NCBI RefSeq assembly: GCF_016704835.1
Contig: NZ_JADIZJ010000006.1
Coordinates: 1 to 64,000 of the forward strand
Direction of reading: 5' to 3'
From: Sphingopyxis sp.
GTDB taxonomy: Bacteria > Pseudomonadota > Alphaproteobacteria > Sphingomonadales > Sphingomonadaceae
DNA: 64,000 bases
A program made the position numbers and the translations under genes. The stretch's first letter is position 1. Each line of letters starts with the position of its first letter. Positions 25,758 to 34,483 of the stretch are shown here, one piece after another. The notes below the pieces were generated by a model that was given only the letters and a program-made list of their open reading frames with translations, did no database searches and was not told the DNA's origin.

Positions 25758-27305
25758 ATGACCAGCCTTTACGACGAATTCCGGGTGGCGCTGCACAGCG
25801 TCTGGACGCGCCGGTGGCTGGTTCTGGCCGTGGCTTGGGGCATCTGCATCCTCGGCTGGCTGGCGATCGCGTCGATCCCAAACCGGTATGACTCGCGCGC
25901 CCGCCTGCTCGTCGATATCAATGAAATTCTGCCCGACGATCCGCAGGGCGGCAGTTTCGGCGGGCGTCAACGGATCGACCAGATCCGCGAGACATTGACG
26001 AGCGCGCGCAACCTGGAAAAGGTCGCGGCGACGACCGGCCTGCTCCCCGCAGGTGCGGGCGAGCGCGAGAAAGCCAGCGCGGTCGCGATGCTGCAAAAAG
26101 ACATCAAGGTCGTGCCGCAGCAGGACAATATCTTTGAAATCACCTCGAGCATCGGGGTCGGCAGCCTGTCCGACGCCGACAATGCCAAGCTGGCGTCGGG
26201 GGTGCTCGACAGCCTGATCACCGTGTTCCGCGACGATCAGCTGCGCGGCGGGCGGATGAACGCGCGTGAGGGGCTGAAATTCCTCGATGCGCAGATCGCC
26301 GATCGCGAAAAGGCGCTGCGTGAAGTTGAAGCGCGCCGCGCCGCGTTCGAAGCGCAGAACATTGGGCTGATCCCGGGTGGTTCGGGCTCGCCGGCGCAGC
26401 GCATCGATACGGCGCGCGCCGAACTTGGTCAGATCGATTCGCAACTCGTCTCGGCGCAGGCGCAGCTTGCAGCAGCGAATGGCCAGCTTTCCTCGACCCC
26501 CGCGACGATCAATGTCCCCGGCATGGGCAGCGTCGGCGGCGGCGTCGCGCGGCAGCAGTTGGCCGGCGCCCAGAACGAACTGTCGTCGATGCGCGCGCGC
26601 GGGCTGACCGACGCGCACCCCGACATCATTGCGCTGAAGAGCCAGATCGCTTCGCTGAAGGCCATGGCCGACCGCGAAGGCGTAGGAGGCGGCGGTGGCG
26701 GCAATTCGCAGAACCCAGCCTATGCTTCACTCGCCGCGATGCGCGCCGAGCGGCAGGCGACGGTCAGTGCGCTGAACGCGCGCAAAGCGCAATTGACCGG
26801 CGACATCACCCGCATCACCAGCCAGCAGATTCAGAACCCCGGCATCGCCGCCGAATATGACCGGATCAACGGCGAATATACCGCATTCAAGGCGCAATAT
26901 GACAAGCTTCTGGGTCAGCGCGAACAGGTACGGATGCGCGGCGACGTGCAGACCGAAACCGACGCGATCAAGATCGAACTGCTCGATCCGCCGACGAAGC
27001 CAACCAGCCCCGCGGCGCCCAACCGGCCACTGTTCCTGACCCTCGTCCTGCTCGCCGGCATCGGCGGCGGTATCGGTGCGGCCTTTGGCCTCGCGCAGGT
27101 CCGCACCAGCTATGCGACCGCGGCGAAGCTGGAACGCGCGAGCGGATTGCCGGTGATCGGGTCGATCACCGAAGTGGTAACCCCTGAACGTCATGTCGAA
27201 CGGCGCAAGAAGCTGGTGTGGCTGGCGAGCGGCGGGGGGGCGCTGATCGGGCTCTACGCGCTGCTGCTGGTCGCCGAATTCATCCAGCGCGGCATGGTTG
27301 CGTGA
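25758..27305 (+). CDS. Polysaccharide chain-length determinant (Wzz/BY-kinase membrane module), XrtA system
   Basis: A 515-residue inner-membrane co-polymerase of the Wzz family, XrtA subgroup. A membrane segment at about residues 20-41 (WLVLAVAWGICILGW) precedes the periplasmic Wzz domain with RYDSRARLLVD. A long coiled-coil middle region is visible (KFLDAQIADREKALREVEARR and later AELGQIDSQLVSAQAQL). A GNVR-like zone and a second membrane segment (LFLTLVLLAGIGGGIG, about 424-440) follow, then a cytosolic stretch and a third hydrophobic segment near the C-terminus. It should set polymer length and pair with the kinase encoded 14 nt downstream. Confidence 0.92.
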   Translation: MTSLYDEFRVALHSVWTRRWLVLAVAWGICILGWLAIASIPNRYDSRARLLVDINEILPDDPQGGSFGGRQRIDQIRETLTSARNLEKVAATTGLLPAGAGEREKASAVAMLQKDIKVVPQQDNIFEITSSIGVGSLSDADNAKLASGVLDSLITVFRDDQLRGGRMNAREGLKFLDAQIADREKALREVEARRAAFEAQNIGLIPGGSGSPAQRIDTARAELGQIDSQLVSAQAQLAAANGQLSSTPATINVPGMGSVGGGVARQQLAGAQNELSSMRARGLTDAHPDIIALKSQIASLKAMADREGVGGGGGGNSQNPAYASLAAMRAERQATVSALNARKAQLTGDITRITSQQIQNPGIAAEYDRINGEYTAFKAQYDKLLGQREQVRMRGDVQTETDAIKIELLDPPTKPTSPAAPNRPLFLTLVLLAGIGGGIGAAFGLAQVRTSYATAAKLERASGLPVIGSITEVVTPERHVERRKKLVWLASGGGALIGLYALLLVAEFIQRGMVA

Positions 27306-27319
27306 CGGGGGACGATGAC

Positions 27320-28342
27320 ATGAACGACCAACGCAAAGTCAAGCGCCCGCCCTCGCTCCTCGAACGCGCAGCCGACATGTTCGGCCTCGATCCCGCTGCC
27401 AATGCGCCGACGATCGACGTGTCGAGCCTGCCGCCCGAAGCGCCCAAAAAGGCGAAGAAGGTTAAGGCCGAGCCGGTCATCGGAACGCCTTCGATCGAGA
27501 TCCTTGATCCCGTTGTCGAGGCCGCACCGACGGTCGAAATGGCGCCGACGCCCAAGCCTTCGCCGCGCAAGGATGTCGCCAAGGCGGCGCCCGCAGTGGT
27601 GCCGGCGCGGCAGGGGACGATCGATCGCGCGCGGCTTGCGTCGCGCGGGATGATCGTGCCGGGCACCCCGGTCACGGGCATTTCCGAAGAATATCGCATC
27701 GTGAAGCGCGAACTGATCCGCAATTTCGGCGGCGTCGCCAATCGGCCGATCCTGCCGCGCGGTCACCGCGTGCTGATCGCATCGGCCAATCCGGGCGAGG
27801 GCAAAACCTTTTCGGCGGTCAATCTGGCGCTCAGCCTGGCGGTCGAGGCCGATCACGACGTGCTGCTGATCGATGCCGACATTGCCAAGCCGAGCGTTCT
27901 CGAAGCGCTGGGACTGGACGATGGTCCGGGGTTGATGGACGCGCTCGCCGATGCGCACCTGCCGCTGGGCGATTGTCTGATCCAGACCGATATTCCCGGG
28001 CTGAAGGTCATGCCCGCAGGAACCGGACATATGCACGACACCGAATTGCTCGCTTCGGCACGCACCGATGCGTTGCTGGCGCAGCTCGAACAGGGCGTGC
28101 CGGGGCGCATTCTGATCATCGATTCGCCGCCGGTGCTCGCGGCGTCACCCGCCGCGGTGCTCGCGGGGCATGTCGGCCAGACGATCATGGTCGTGCGCGC
28201 CGATGAAACATTGGAATCCGCACTGCGCGACGCGATCGGCCTGATGGGCGCGTGTCCGCATATCCAGCTGCTGCTCAACGGCGTGAAATATTCGCCGGGC
28301 GGCCGCCGCTTTGGCACCTATTACGGACAAGGAGGCGCGTGA
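27320..28342 (+). CDS. XrtA-associated tyrosine autokinase (CpsD/CapB family)
   Basis: A 340-residue P-loop ATPase of the bacterial tyrosine kinase family. The first ~110 residues are Pro/Ala/Lys-rich and low-complexity. The Walker A motif NPGEGKT lies at about 158-164, Walker A' LLIDADIAKPS at about 183-193 and Walker B ILIIDSPPV further on. The C-terminus has two adjacent Tyr (TYYGQ), a minimal version of the autophosphorylated Tyr cluster. It has no membrane segment and would need the Wzz-type protein upstream for activation. Its stop codon overlaps the next ATG (TGATG). Confidence 0.92.
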   Translation: MNDQRKVKRPPSLLERAADMFGLDPAANAPTIDVSSLPPEAPKKAKKVKAEPVIGTPSIEILDPVVEAAPTVEMAPTPKPSPRKDVAKAAPAVVPARQGTIDRARLASRGMIVPGTPVTGISEEYRIVKRELIRNFGGVANRPILPRGHRVLIASANPGEGKTFSAVNLALSLAVEADHDVLLIDADIAKPSVLEALGLDDGPGLMDALADAHLPLGDCLIQTDIPGLKVMPAGTGHMHDTELLASARTDALLAQLEQGVPGRILIIDSPPVLAASPAAVLAGHVGQTIMVVRADETLESALRDAIGLMGACPHIQLLLNGVKYSPGGRRFGTYYGQGGA

Positions 28343-30054
28343 TGCGCACCACCACCACCCTGCGTCATATCGGCGTGCTCGCGGGCCTGCTGCTCGCGGG
28401 GACGGCGACGGGCGCGCACTCGCAATTTTCGGGCGACCCTGGATCCGGCGCCACCGATACGCCGACGAGCGCCCCGGCGGCCGAACCGGGCCGCGCGGCG
28501 AAGCGCGCCGAAGGTCGCCGCAACCAGCGGCAGGTCGATGTCAGCCCCTATCTGGAGGTCGGCCAGGTGCTGACTGCCGATCTGAAGAATGGCGGCGACG
28601 TCTTGACATATACCAATGTCGCAGTCGGGGTCGATGCGGCGATCGTGACCAATCGCGCGGAGATGGCGGCGACGCTGCGTTATGAGCATCGCTTCGGGTG
28701 GAACGGCGGGCTTGGCGATGCAGATACGATCAGCGGGCTGGCCCGCGGCCGGATCGAAGCGGCGCGCGGCCTCAATCTTGAGGGCGGCGCGCTGGCTACC
28801 CGCACGCGTGCCGATGGGCAGGGCGCCGACAGCGGCCTGTTCATCGGCAACGCCAGCAATGTCGCGAACCTTTACTCGGTTTATGCCGGGCCGACCTTGA
28901 CGCGCCGGATTGGCGGGCTCGACGTCGGCGCTGGCTATCGCTTTGGCTATACCAAGGTCGATGTCGATGAGCCGGCGATCCTCGCCCCGGGCAGCCAGCC
29001 GCAGGATATTTTCGACAGCTCCACCAATCACTTTGCCTGGGCCAGCGTCGGCGCGCGGCCCGGCGACCTGCCGTTCGGCTGGCAGGTGTCGGGCGGCTAC
29101 GAACGCGAAGATGCGAGCCAGCTCGATCAGCGGTTCGAGGGCAAATATGCCCGCGCCGATGTGACGATGCCGATCGGCCCGACCGTCGCGCTGCTCGGCG
29201 GGGTGGGTTATGAGGATATCGAGATCGGTCAGCGCAACCCGGTCATCGGCACCAATGGCGTGCCGGTGCGCGATGCGAACGGTCGCTTCATCACCGACAA
29301 ATTGACCCCGCGCCAGCTGTCGTTCGACACCGACGGGCTAATTTGGGACGCCGGGGTGATGTGGCAGCCGAGCCGCCGCACGTCGGCGACCGCACGCGTT
29401 GGCCGCCGCTATGGCGATACGATCTACACCGGCAGCTTTGCCTATCGCGCCGACCATGCAACGACGATCCAGGTCGGCGTCTATGACGGGCTGTCGAGCC
29501 CGGGCCGCGGCTTGTCGGGCGGACTTGCGGCGCTGCCGACGCAGTTCGATCCGACGCGCAACCCGATTGGCGGGACGATCAATCCGTGCGTGTTCGGGCA
29601 GGACGGCGGCGGCTGTCTGAACAACCAGCTCGGCAACGCGACCTCGGCGCAATATCGCAGCCGCGGGGTGCAGGCGACGATTGGATCGCGCTTCGCGGGC
29701 TGGAGCTATGGCGTCGGCATCGGATATGACCAGCGCAAGCTGCTGGCGCCGTTGCTGTCGCCGATCGCCAGTCTGAACGGGATCAAGGACGAGAATTACT
29801 ATCTCTTCCTGTCAGCGGGGCGCCAGCTCGACGTCGATTCGGACCTCAGCCTGACGGGTTACGTCAATTATTTCGACAATGGCGCGCCGGGGGCGAGCGA
29901 TGTCCAGTCGGCGGGTCTGTCGGCTTCCTATGCACGGCGCTTCTGGCGCGGGCTGACCGGGACCGCGGCGGCCAGCCTCAACGCCTTTGATCAGGACGGC
30001 TTCAACAGCCAGCTTATTGGTTCAGCTTTGGTGGGACTGCGTTACAACTTCTGA
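28342..30054 (+). CDS. XrtA/PEP-CTERM-associated outer-membrane beta-barrel protein
   Basis: A 570-residue exported protein with a Sec signal (AGLLLAGTATGAHSQ), a low-complexity Ala/Pro/Arg linker, and then alternating-hydrophobicity sequence typical of a beta-barrel, ending in the aromatic terminal strand LVGLRYNF. It matches by position and character the conserved outer-membrane protein of XrtA loci (TIGR03016 type), which lies between the tyrosine kinase and the ATPase. Its function is not established; it may be an exopolysaccharide secretion pore or a surface anchor. The start overlaps the kinase stop by 1 nt. Confidence 0.88.
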   Translation: MRTTTTLRHIGVLAGLLLAGTATGAHSQFSGDPGSGATDTPTSAPAAEPGRAAKRAEGRRNQRQVDVSPYLEVGQVLTADLKNGGDVLTYTNVAVGVDAAIVTNRAEMAATLRYEHRFGWNGGLGDADTISGLARGRIEAARGLNLEGGALATRTRADGQGADSGLFIGNASNVANLYSVYAGPTLTRRIGGLDVGAGYRFGYTKVDVDEPAILAPGSQPQDIFDSSTNHFAWASVGARPGDLPFGWQVSGGYEREDASQLDQRFEGKYARADVTMPIGPTVALLGGVGYEDIEIGQRNPVIGTNGVPVRDANGRFITDKLTPRQLSFDTDGLIWDAGVMWQPSRRTSATARVGRRYGDTIYTGSFAYRADHATTIQVGVYDGLSSPGRGLSGGLAALPTQFDPTRNPIGGTINPCVFGQDGGGCLNNQLGNATSAQYRSRGVQATIGSRFAGWSYGVGIGYDQRKLLAPLLSPIASLNGIKDENYYLFLSAGRQLDVDSDLSLTGYVNYFDNGAPGASDVQSAGLSASYARRFWRGLTGTAAASLNAFDQDGFNSQLIGSALVGLRYNF

Positions 30055-30076
30055 CCGAGCAACGGGAATTTCAGCG

Positions 30077-31297
30077 ATGTACGATCAATTCTATGGTTTC
30101 ACCGGGCGTCCGTTCCAGCTGACGCCAGACCCGCATTTCTATTTCGAAAGCGGCACGCACCGCAAGGCGATGTCCTATCTGGGCTATGGGCTGGCACAGG
30201 GCGAAGGCTTCATCGTCATCACCGGCGACGTCGGCGCGGGCAAGACGACGTTGGTCGGGCATCTGATGAACACGATCGATCCCAACCGCTTGACCGCGGT
30301 CAAGCTGGTGTCCACGCAGGTCGAAGGCGATGATCTGCTGCGTCTGGTCGCCGAACAGTTCGGCATCGAGTGGGAAGGCGAGAGCAAGGCCGAACTGCTT
30401 CGGTCGATGGAGCAGTATCTGCGCGAACAGGCGCGCGCGGGAAAGCGCACGCTGCTGATCGTCGATGAGGGGCAGAACCTTGCCATCTCGGCGCTCGAAG
30501 AATTGCGAATGCTGTCGAACTTCCAGCTCGGCGGCCATTCGCTGCTGCAGATTTTCCTGCTCGGCCAGCCCGAGTTTCGCCAGACCCTGTTTCATTCGCC
30601 GACGCTCGAACAGCTGCGCCAGCGGGTGATCGCGACGCATCATCTCGACCCGATGGAGCCCGAAGAGGTCGAACCCTATATCTTGCACCGGCTGGGCAAG
30701 GTCGGCTGGACGGGCAACCCGAGCTTCAGCCCCGATGCGTTCGAGGAAATTTTTGACTATTGCGAGGGCGTACCGCGCAAGCTGAACGTGCTGGTCAGCC
30801 GCCTGTTGCTCTACGGCGCGGTCGAGCAGATGACGCGGATCACGGCGCAGAATGTGCGTTCGGTGGTCGCCGAGATTGAAGCCGACCGCGGTATCGACGC
30901 ATCGACGCTGGCGCCGTTGCCGGTCGAACAAGTCGTTGCGGCTGCCGCCGCTGCGGTTGCGCCGACGCCGACGTCGTTTGCGGCGCCGACCCCCGCCAAC
31001 GAAACCGCGCTCGAATGGCCCCAGCGCGCTGCCGACGGGCGCCCGCCCTTTGCGGAGCCTGCGCCGACCCGGCCGGAGGCCGACGTACTGGAGCTGATGC
31101 CCGATGTGGCCCCGGCTACGGCGGCGATCGATCCCGAGCAGCTGGCGGCGCTCGAAGCGCAGATCGCTTCGCTCGAAACGCGGCTGGTTGAACAGGATGC
31201 GGCGCTGCGCCGCGTGCTCGATCTGCTGATTGAATGGGTCGAGCGCGATCCCGAGAATGCGCCGAACCCGGCAACATCGCAGACCTGGGCGGCCTGA
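30077..31297 (+). CDS. XrtA/PEP-CTERM-associated ATPase (ExeA/GspA-like)
   Basis: A 406-residue AAA+ ATPase. The N-terminus MYDQFYGFTGRPFQLTPDP is diagnostic of the XrtA subgroup of ExeA-like ATPases (TIGR03015 type). Walker A is GDVGAGKTTL at about residues 50-59, Walker B is LLIVDEGQNL, and sensor regions follow in LGQPEFRQTL. After ~280 residues comes an Ala/Pro-rich linker and a C-terminal coiled coil (EQLAALEAQIASLETRL). It may power assembly of the secretion apparatus. The gene follows the barrel protein by 22 nt in the same operon. Confidence 0.92.
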   Translation: MYDQFYGFTGRPFQLTPDPHFYFESGTHRKAMSYLGYGLAQGEGFIVITGDVGAGKTTLVGHLMNTIDPNRLTAVKLVSTQVEGDDLLRLVAEQFGIEWEGESKAELLRSMEQYLREQARAGKRTLLIVDEGQNLAISALEELRMLSNFQLGGHSLLQIFLLGQPEFRQTLFHSPTLEQLRQRVIATHHLDPMEPEEVEPYILHRLGKVGWTGNPSFSPDAFEEIFDYCEGVPRKLNVLVSRLLLYGAVEQMTRITAQNVRSVVAEIEADRGIDASTLAPLPVEQVVAAAAAAVAPTPTSFAAPTPANETALEWPQRAADGRPPFAEPAPTRPEADVLELMPDVAPATAAIDPEQLAALEAQIASLETRLVEQDAALRRVLDLLIEWVERDPENAPNPATSQTWAA

Positions 31298-31342
31298 CAG
31301 CGGACGCGAAATCGGCTATCCGGTCGACGAAGGTGAGAAAAG

Positions 31343-32203
31343 ATGCAGAACGGCCTGTCGGTCGATGTCGAGGACTGGTTCCAGGTCGGCGCCTTTGAGC
31401 GCACGATCGACCGCGCCGACTGGCCGACGCTCGAGGGCCGCGTCGAGGCGAATTGCGACGCGGTGCTGCAGATTTTTGCCGATGCGGGGGCAAAGGGGAC
31501 ATTCTTTACATTGGGCTGGGTCGCGGAGCGCTATCCGGCGCTGATCAAGCGGATCGTCGGCGCGGGGCATGAACTCGCGAGCCACGGCTATGATCACAAG
31601 CGCGTGTTCAACATGACCGCCGGCGAATTCGCTGCGGACCTCAGGAAGACGCAGACGATCCTCGAGGATCTCGGCGGGCTCGCGGTGCGCGGCTATCGCG
31701 CGCCGAGCTTCTCGGTCGATACGCGGACGCCCTGGGCGCACGCGGTGCTCGCCGAACAGGGCTATGCCTATTCGTCGAGCGTCGCGCCGGTCGTGCACGA
31801 TCATTATGGCTGGCCGCAAAGCCCGCGCCACGCGTGGCGGCCGTTGCTGGATAGCGATCTGGTCGAATGGCCGGTGACAACCGCGCGCTTTGCCGGGCGG
31901 ACGCTGGCAGCAGGGGGTGGCGGCTTTATGCGGATGCTGCCCTATGGCTTCACGCGCTGGGCGATCGCGCGAATGAACGCCGAGGGCCATCCGGCGATCC
32001 TCTATTTCCATCCGTGGGAAATCGATCCCGGCCAGCCGCGCGTTGTCGATGCGCCGATCAAGTCGAAGATCCGTCATTACAGCGGCTTGGCGGCGATGGG
32101 TGGCAAGCTGAAGAAACTGCTCGCCGATTTCGAATGGACGCGCGCCGATGCGCTGCTCCCCGCGCAGCAGCAGCGTGCCGCGCCGTGGCGCGCGGCGGCG
32201 TGA
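31343..32203 (+). CDS. Polysaccharide deacetylase, XrtA/PEP-CTERM-associated
   Basis: A 286-residue carbohydrate-esterase family 4 (NodB-like) deacetylase. The catalytic Asp-Asp is in SVDVEDWFQ at the N-terminus, the metal-binding His pair in HELASHGYDH, RGYRAPSFS is motif 3, and HPWEID near the C-terminus gives the last motif. These match the XrtA-linked deacetylases (TIGR03006 type). It probably removes acetyl groups from N-acetylated sugar residues of the exopolymer. No signal peptide is seen, so it would act in the cytosol or on lipid-linked intermediates. It overlaps the FemAB start by 4 nt. Confidence 0.93.
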   Translation: MQNGLSVDVEDWFQVGAFERTIDRADWPTLEGRVEANCDAVLQIFADAGAKGTFFTLGWVAERYPALIKRIVGAGHELASHGYDHKRVFNMTAGEFAADLRKTQTILEDLGGLAVRGYRAPSFSVDTRTPWAHAVLAEQGYAYSSSVAPVVHDHYGWPQSPRHAWRPLLDSDLVEWPVTTARFAGRTLAAGGGGFMRMLPYGFTRWAIARMNAEGHPAILYFHPWEIDPGQPRVVDAPIKSKIRHYSGLAAMGGKLKKLLADFEWTRADALLPAQQQRAAPWRAAA

Positions 32204-33267
32204 ATGCGCCGATCCGTCCGATGAAGGTTGGTTTTTCCGCGGCGCCGTTGTCCGACGCGGCGGCGTGGGATGCCTATGTCGCGGCGCATCCTGACGCGAC
32301 GCCGTTTCACAGCCGCGCCTGGTGTGAGGCGGTCACCGCGGCGACGGGGCATGTTTGCCATCCGGTGACGGCGCGCGGTGCGGGCGGGGTGCTGACCGGG
32401 CTATTGCCGCTGCACCATGTCCGCTCGCCGCTGTTCGGGCAGGCGTTGGTCGGCAGCGGGTTTGCAGTGAATGGCGGCATCCTGGCCGATGATCCGGCGG
32501 TTGCGGCAACACTGGCCGAGGGTGCAACGGCGATGGCAAAATCGCTCGGCGTCCCGTCAGTCGAACTGCGCGGCGGTCTGCGGCCGGATGGCGAGGGCTG
32601 GCGACGCGAGGAGGGCGTTTATGCCGGTTTCGCGCGCGATCTCGCCAGCGACGACGATGCCGAATTGCTCGTGATCCCGCGCAAACAGCGCGCCGAGGTG
32701 CGCAAGGTGCTGGAGAGCGGATTGTCCGTGACTACCGGGCGCGACGCGGCGGAGCGAAGGGACCATTATCGTGTCTATGCCACCAGCGTCCGCAACCTCG
32801 GAACACCGGTCTTCCCCAAAGCTCTGTTCGATGCGGTACTCGATGCGTTTGGCGATGATGCCGATATCTTGACCGTGCGGCAGGACGGGCGTCCGGTCGC
32901 TAGCGTGCTCAGCCTGTATTGGCGCGGCACGGTGATGCCCTATTGGGGTGGCGGAATCGCCGACGCGCGGCGGCTGCGCGCCAACGAACTGATGTATTTC
33001 GCCTTGATGCGCCATGCCCGGGCGAAGGGCTGCACGCGGTTCGATTTCGGGCGGTCGAAGGTCGGCACGGGGCCGTTTAGCTACAAGAAGAATTGGGGTT
33101 TTGAGCCGCAGCCGCTTGTCTATGGGCGCTGGCTGGCGCCGGGCGAAACGCCGCGCGACACCAATCCGAACAGCGCCAAATATCGGTTGCAGGTCGATCT
33201 GTGGAAAAAGCTGCCGCTGTGGGCGGCGAACCGGATCGGGCCGCTGATCGCGCGCGGGATTGGGTAA
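32200..33267 (+). CDS. FemAB family protein, XrtA/PEP-CTERM-associated
   Basis: A 355-residue FemAB/GNAT-type protein with the AHPDATPFHSRAWCEAV start and the LRANELMYFALMRHARAKGCTRFDFGRSKVGTG block that marks the XrtA-linked FemAB family (TIGR03019 type). FemAB enzymes transfer aminoacyl groups, so a role in adding an amino acid to the exopolymer is plausible. The GTG at 32200 is chosen because it overlaps the deacetylase stop (GTGA) and gives the start MNAPIRPMK expected for relatives; an ATG at 32221 is the alternative. Confidence 0.88.
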   Translation: MNAPIRPMKVGFSAAPLSDAAAWDAYVAAHPDATPFHSRAWCEAVTAATGHVCHPVTARGAGGVLTGLLPLHHVRSPLFGQALVGSGFAVNGGILADDPAVAATLAEGATAMAKSLGVPSVELRGGLRPDGEGWRREEGVYAGFARDLASDDDAELLVIPRKQRAEVRKVLESGLSVTTGRDAAERRDHYRVYATSVRNLGTPVFPKALFDAVLDAFGDDADILTVRQDGRPVASVLSLYWRGTVMPYWGGGIADARRLRANELMYFALMRHARAKGCTRFDFGRSKVGTGPFSYKKNWGFEPQPLVYGRWLAPGETPRDTNPNSAKYRLQVDLWKKLPLWAANRIGPLIARGIG

Positions 33268-33277
33268 GTCGCGGGTG

Positions 33278-34483
33278 ATGCCCGAAATTCTGTTCCTCGT
33301 TCACCGCGTGCCCTGGCCCCCCGACCGCGGCGACCGGATCCGCAGCTGGCATATGTTCGAGGCGCTGGCGAGGCTGGCGCCGGTGCACGTTGCGGCGCTC
33401 GCCGACAACGCTGACGATGCCGCCATCGCGCGCGAGAAGATGGCGCCGCTTTGCAAGAGTTTGGCGATCGAATCGCGCAACGTGTCGCGCCCGGTGGCGC
33501 TCGCGCAGGCGGTGCTGCGCGGCGAGCCGGTATCGAACCGGCTGTTCAAAAATGCTGCGCTCGCGCGGCACGTCGATGCGTTGGTTCGCGGTGGGGCAAT
33601 CACCCACATTGTCGGCTTCTCGGGTCAGATGGCGCAATATCTGCCCGCCGATTTCGGCGGACCGGTGCTGATGGACTTTGTCGATGTCGATTCGGCCAAA
33701 TTCGCGACCTATGCCGAGCAGAACAAGCGCCAGCCGCTGCACTGGGTGCATCAGCGCGAGGCGCGGGTACTCGGCGCTTATGAGGCGGCGGTGGCGCGGC
33801 GCGTCGATGCGAGTCTGTTCGTCAGCGAGGCCGAAGCGGCGCTGTTCCGGGCGCGCAGCGGGCTCGGCGCTGACACGGTGCGTGCGGTTGAGAATGGCAT
33901 CGACACCGCGCGGTTCAATCCGGAGCTGATTTTTGATGCGGTCGATGGCAGCGAGGGGCCGCTGGCGGTGTTCACCGGCCAGATGGACTATCGCCCCAAT
34001 ATCGATGCGGTGCGCTGGTTCGCCACCGACATTCTGCCGCTGATCCGTCAGCGTCACGCGGCGGCGCGGTTTGCGATCGTCGGGCGGGCGCCGACCGACG
34101 AAGTTCGCGCGCTCGCCAAGCTCCCCGGCGTCGTCGTGACCGGCGAAGTTCACGATGTGCGGCCCTGGCTTGCCGCCGCCGATGCGGTGGTCGCGCCGCT
34201 GCTGCTGGCGCGCGGGGTGCAGAATAAATTGCTTGAGGCGATGGCGATGGCGCGGCCGGTCGTCGCCAGTGCAGCGGCAGCCGAAGGGATCGACGCGGCT
34301 GCGGGTGAGCATCTGCTGGTCGCCAGTGACGCCGAGAGTTTGGCTGCCGCCGTGGGGTCGCTGTTCGATGACCGCGAGGCCGCGGCCAAGATGGGGCAGG
34401 CGGCGCGGGCGCGGATGATCACGCGCTATGGCTGGGACGCGCGGCTGGCGCCGCTTGGCGAGCTGCTGGGGCTATCGGCATGA
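33278..34483 (+). CDS. Glycosyltransferase, PEP-CTERM/XrtA system-associated (TIGR03087-type)
   Basis: A 401-residue GT-B glycosyltransferase. The N-terminal FLVHRVPWPPDRGDRIRSWH is the signature of the XrtA sugar transferase subgroup. The C-terminal half carries ENGIDTARFNP, LAVFTGQMDYRPNIDAV and the GT4 acidic motif region VAPLLLARGVQNKLLEAMAM. It adds a sugar from a nucleotide donor to a lipid-linked intermediate at the inner face of the membrane. The start at 33278 follows FemAB by 10 nt. The gene overlaps the exosortase start by 4 nt. Confidence 0.92.
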   Translation: MPEILFLVHRVPWPPDRGDRIRSWHMFEALARLAPVHVAALADNADDAAIAREKMAPLCKSLAIESRNVSRPVALAQAVLRGEPVSNRLFKNAALARHVDALVRGGAITHIVGFSGQMAQYLPADFGGPVLMDFVDVDSAKFATYAEQNKRQPLHWVHQREARVLGAYEAAVARRVDASLFVSEAEAALFRARSGLGADTVRAVENGIDTARFNPELIFDAVDGSEGPLAVFTGQMDYRPNIDAVRWFATDILPLIRQRHAAARFAIVGRAPTDEVRALAKLPGVVVTGEVHDVRPWLAAADAVVAPLLLARGVQNKLLEAMAMARPVVASAAAAEGIDAAAGEHLLVASDAESLAAAVGSLFDDREAAAKMGQAARARMITRYGWDARLAPLGELLGLSA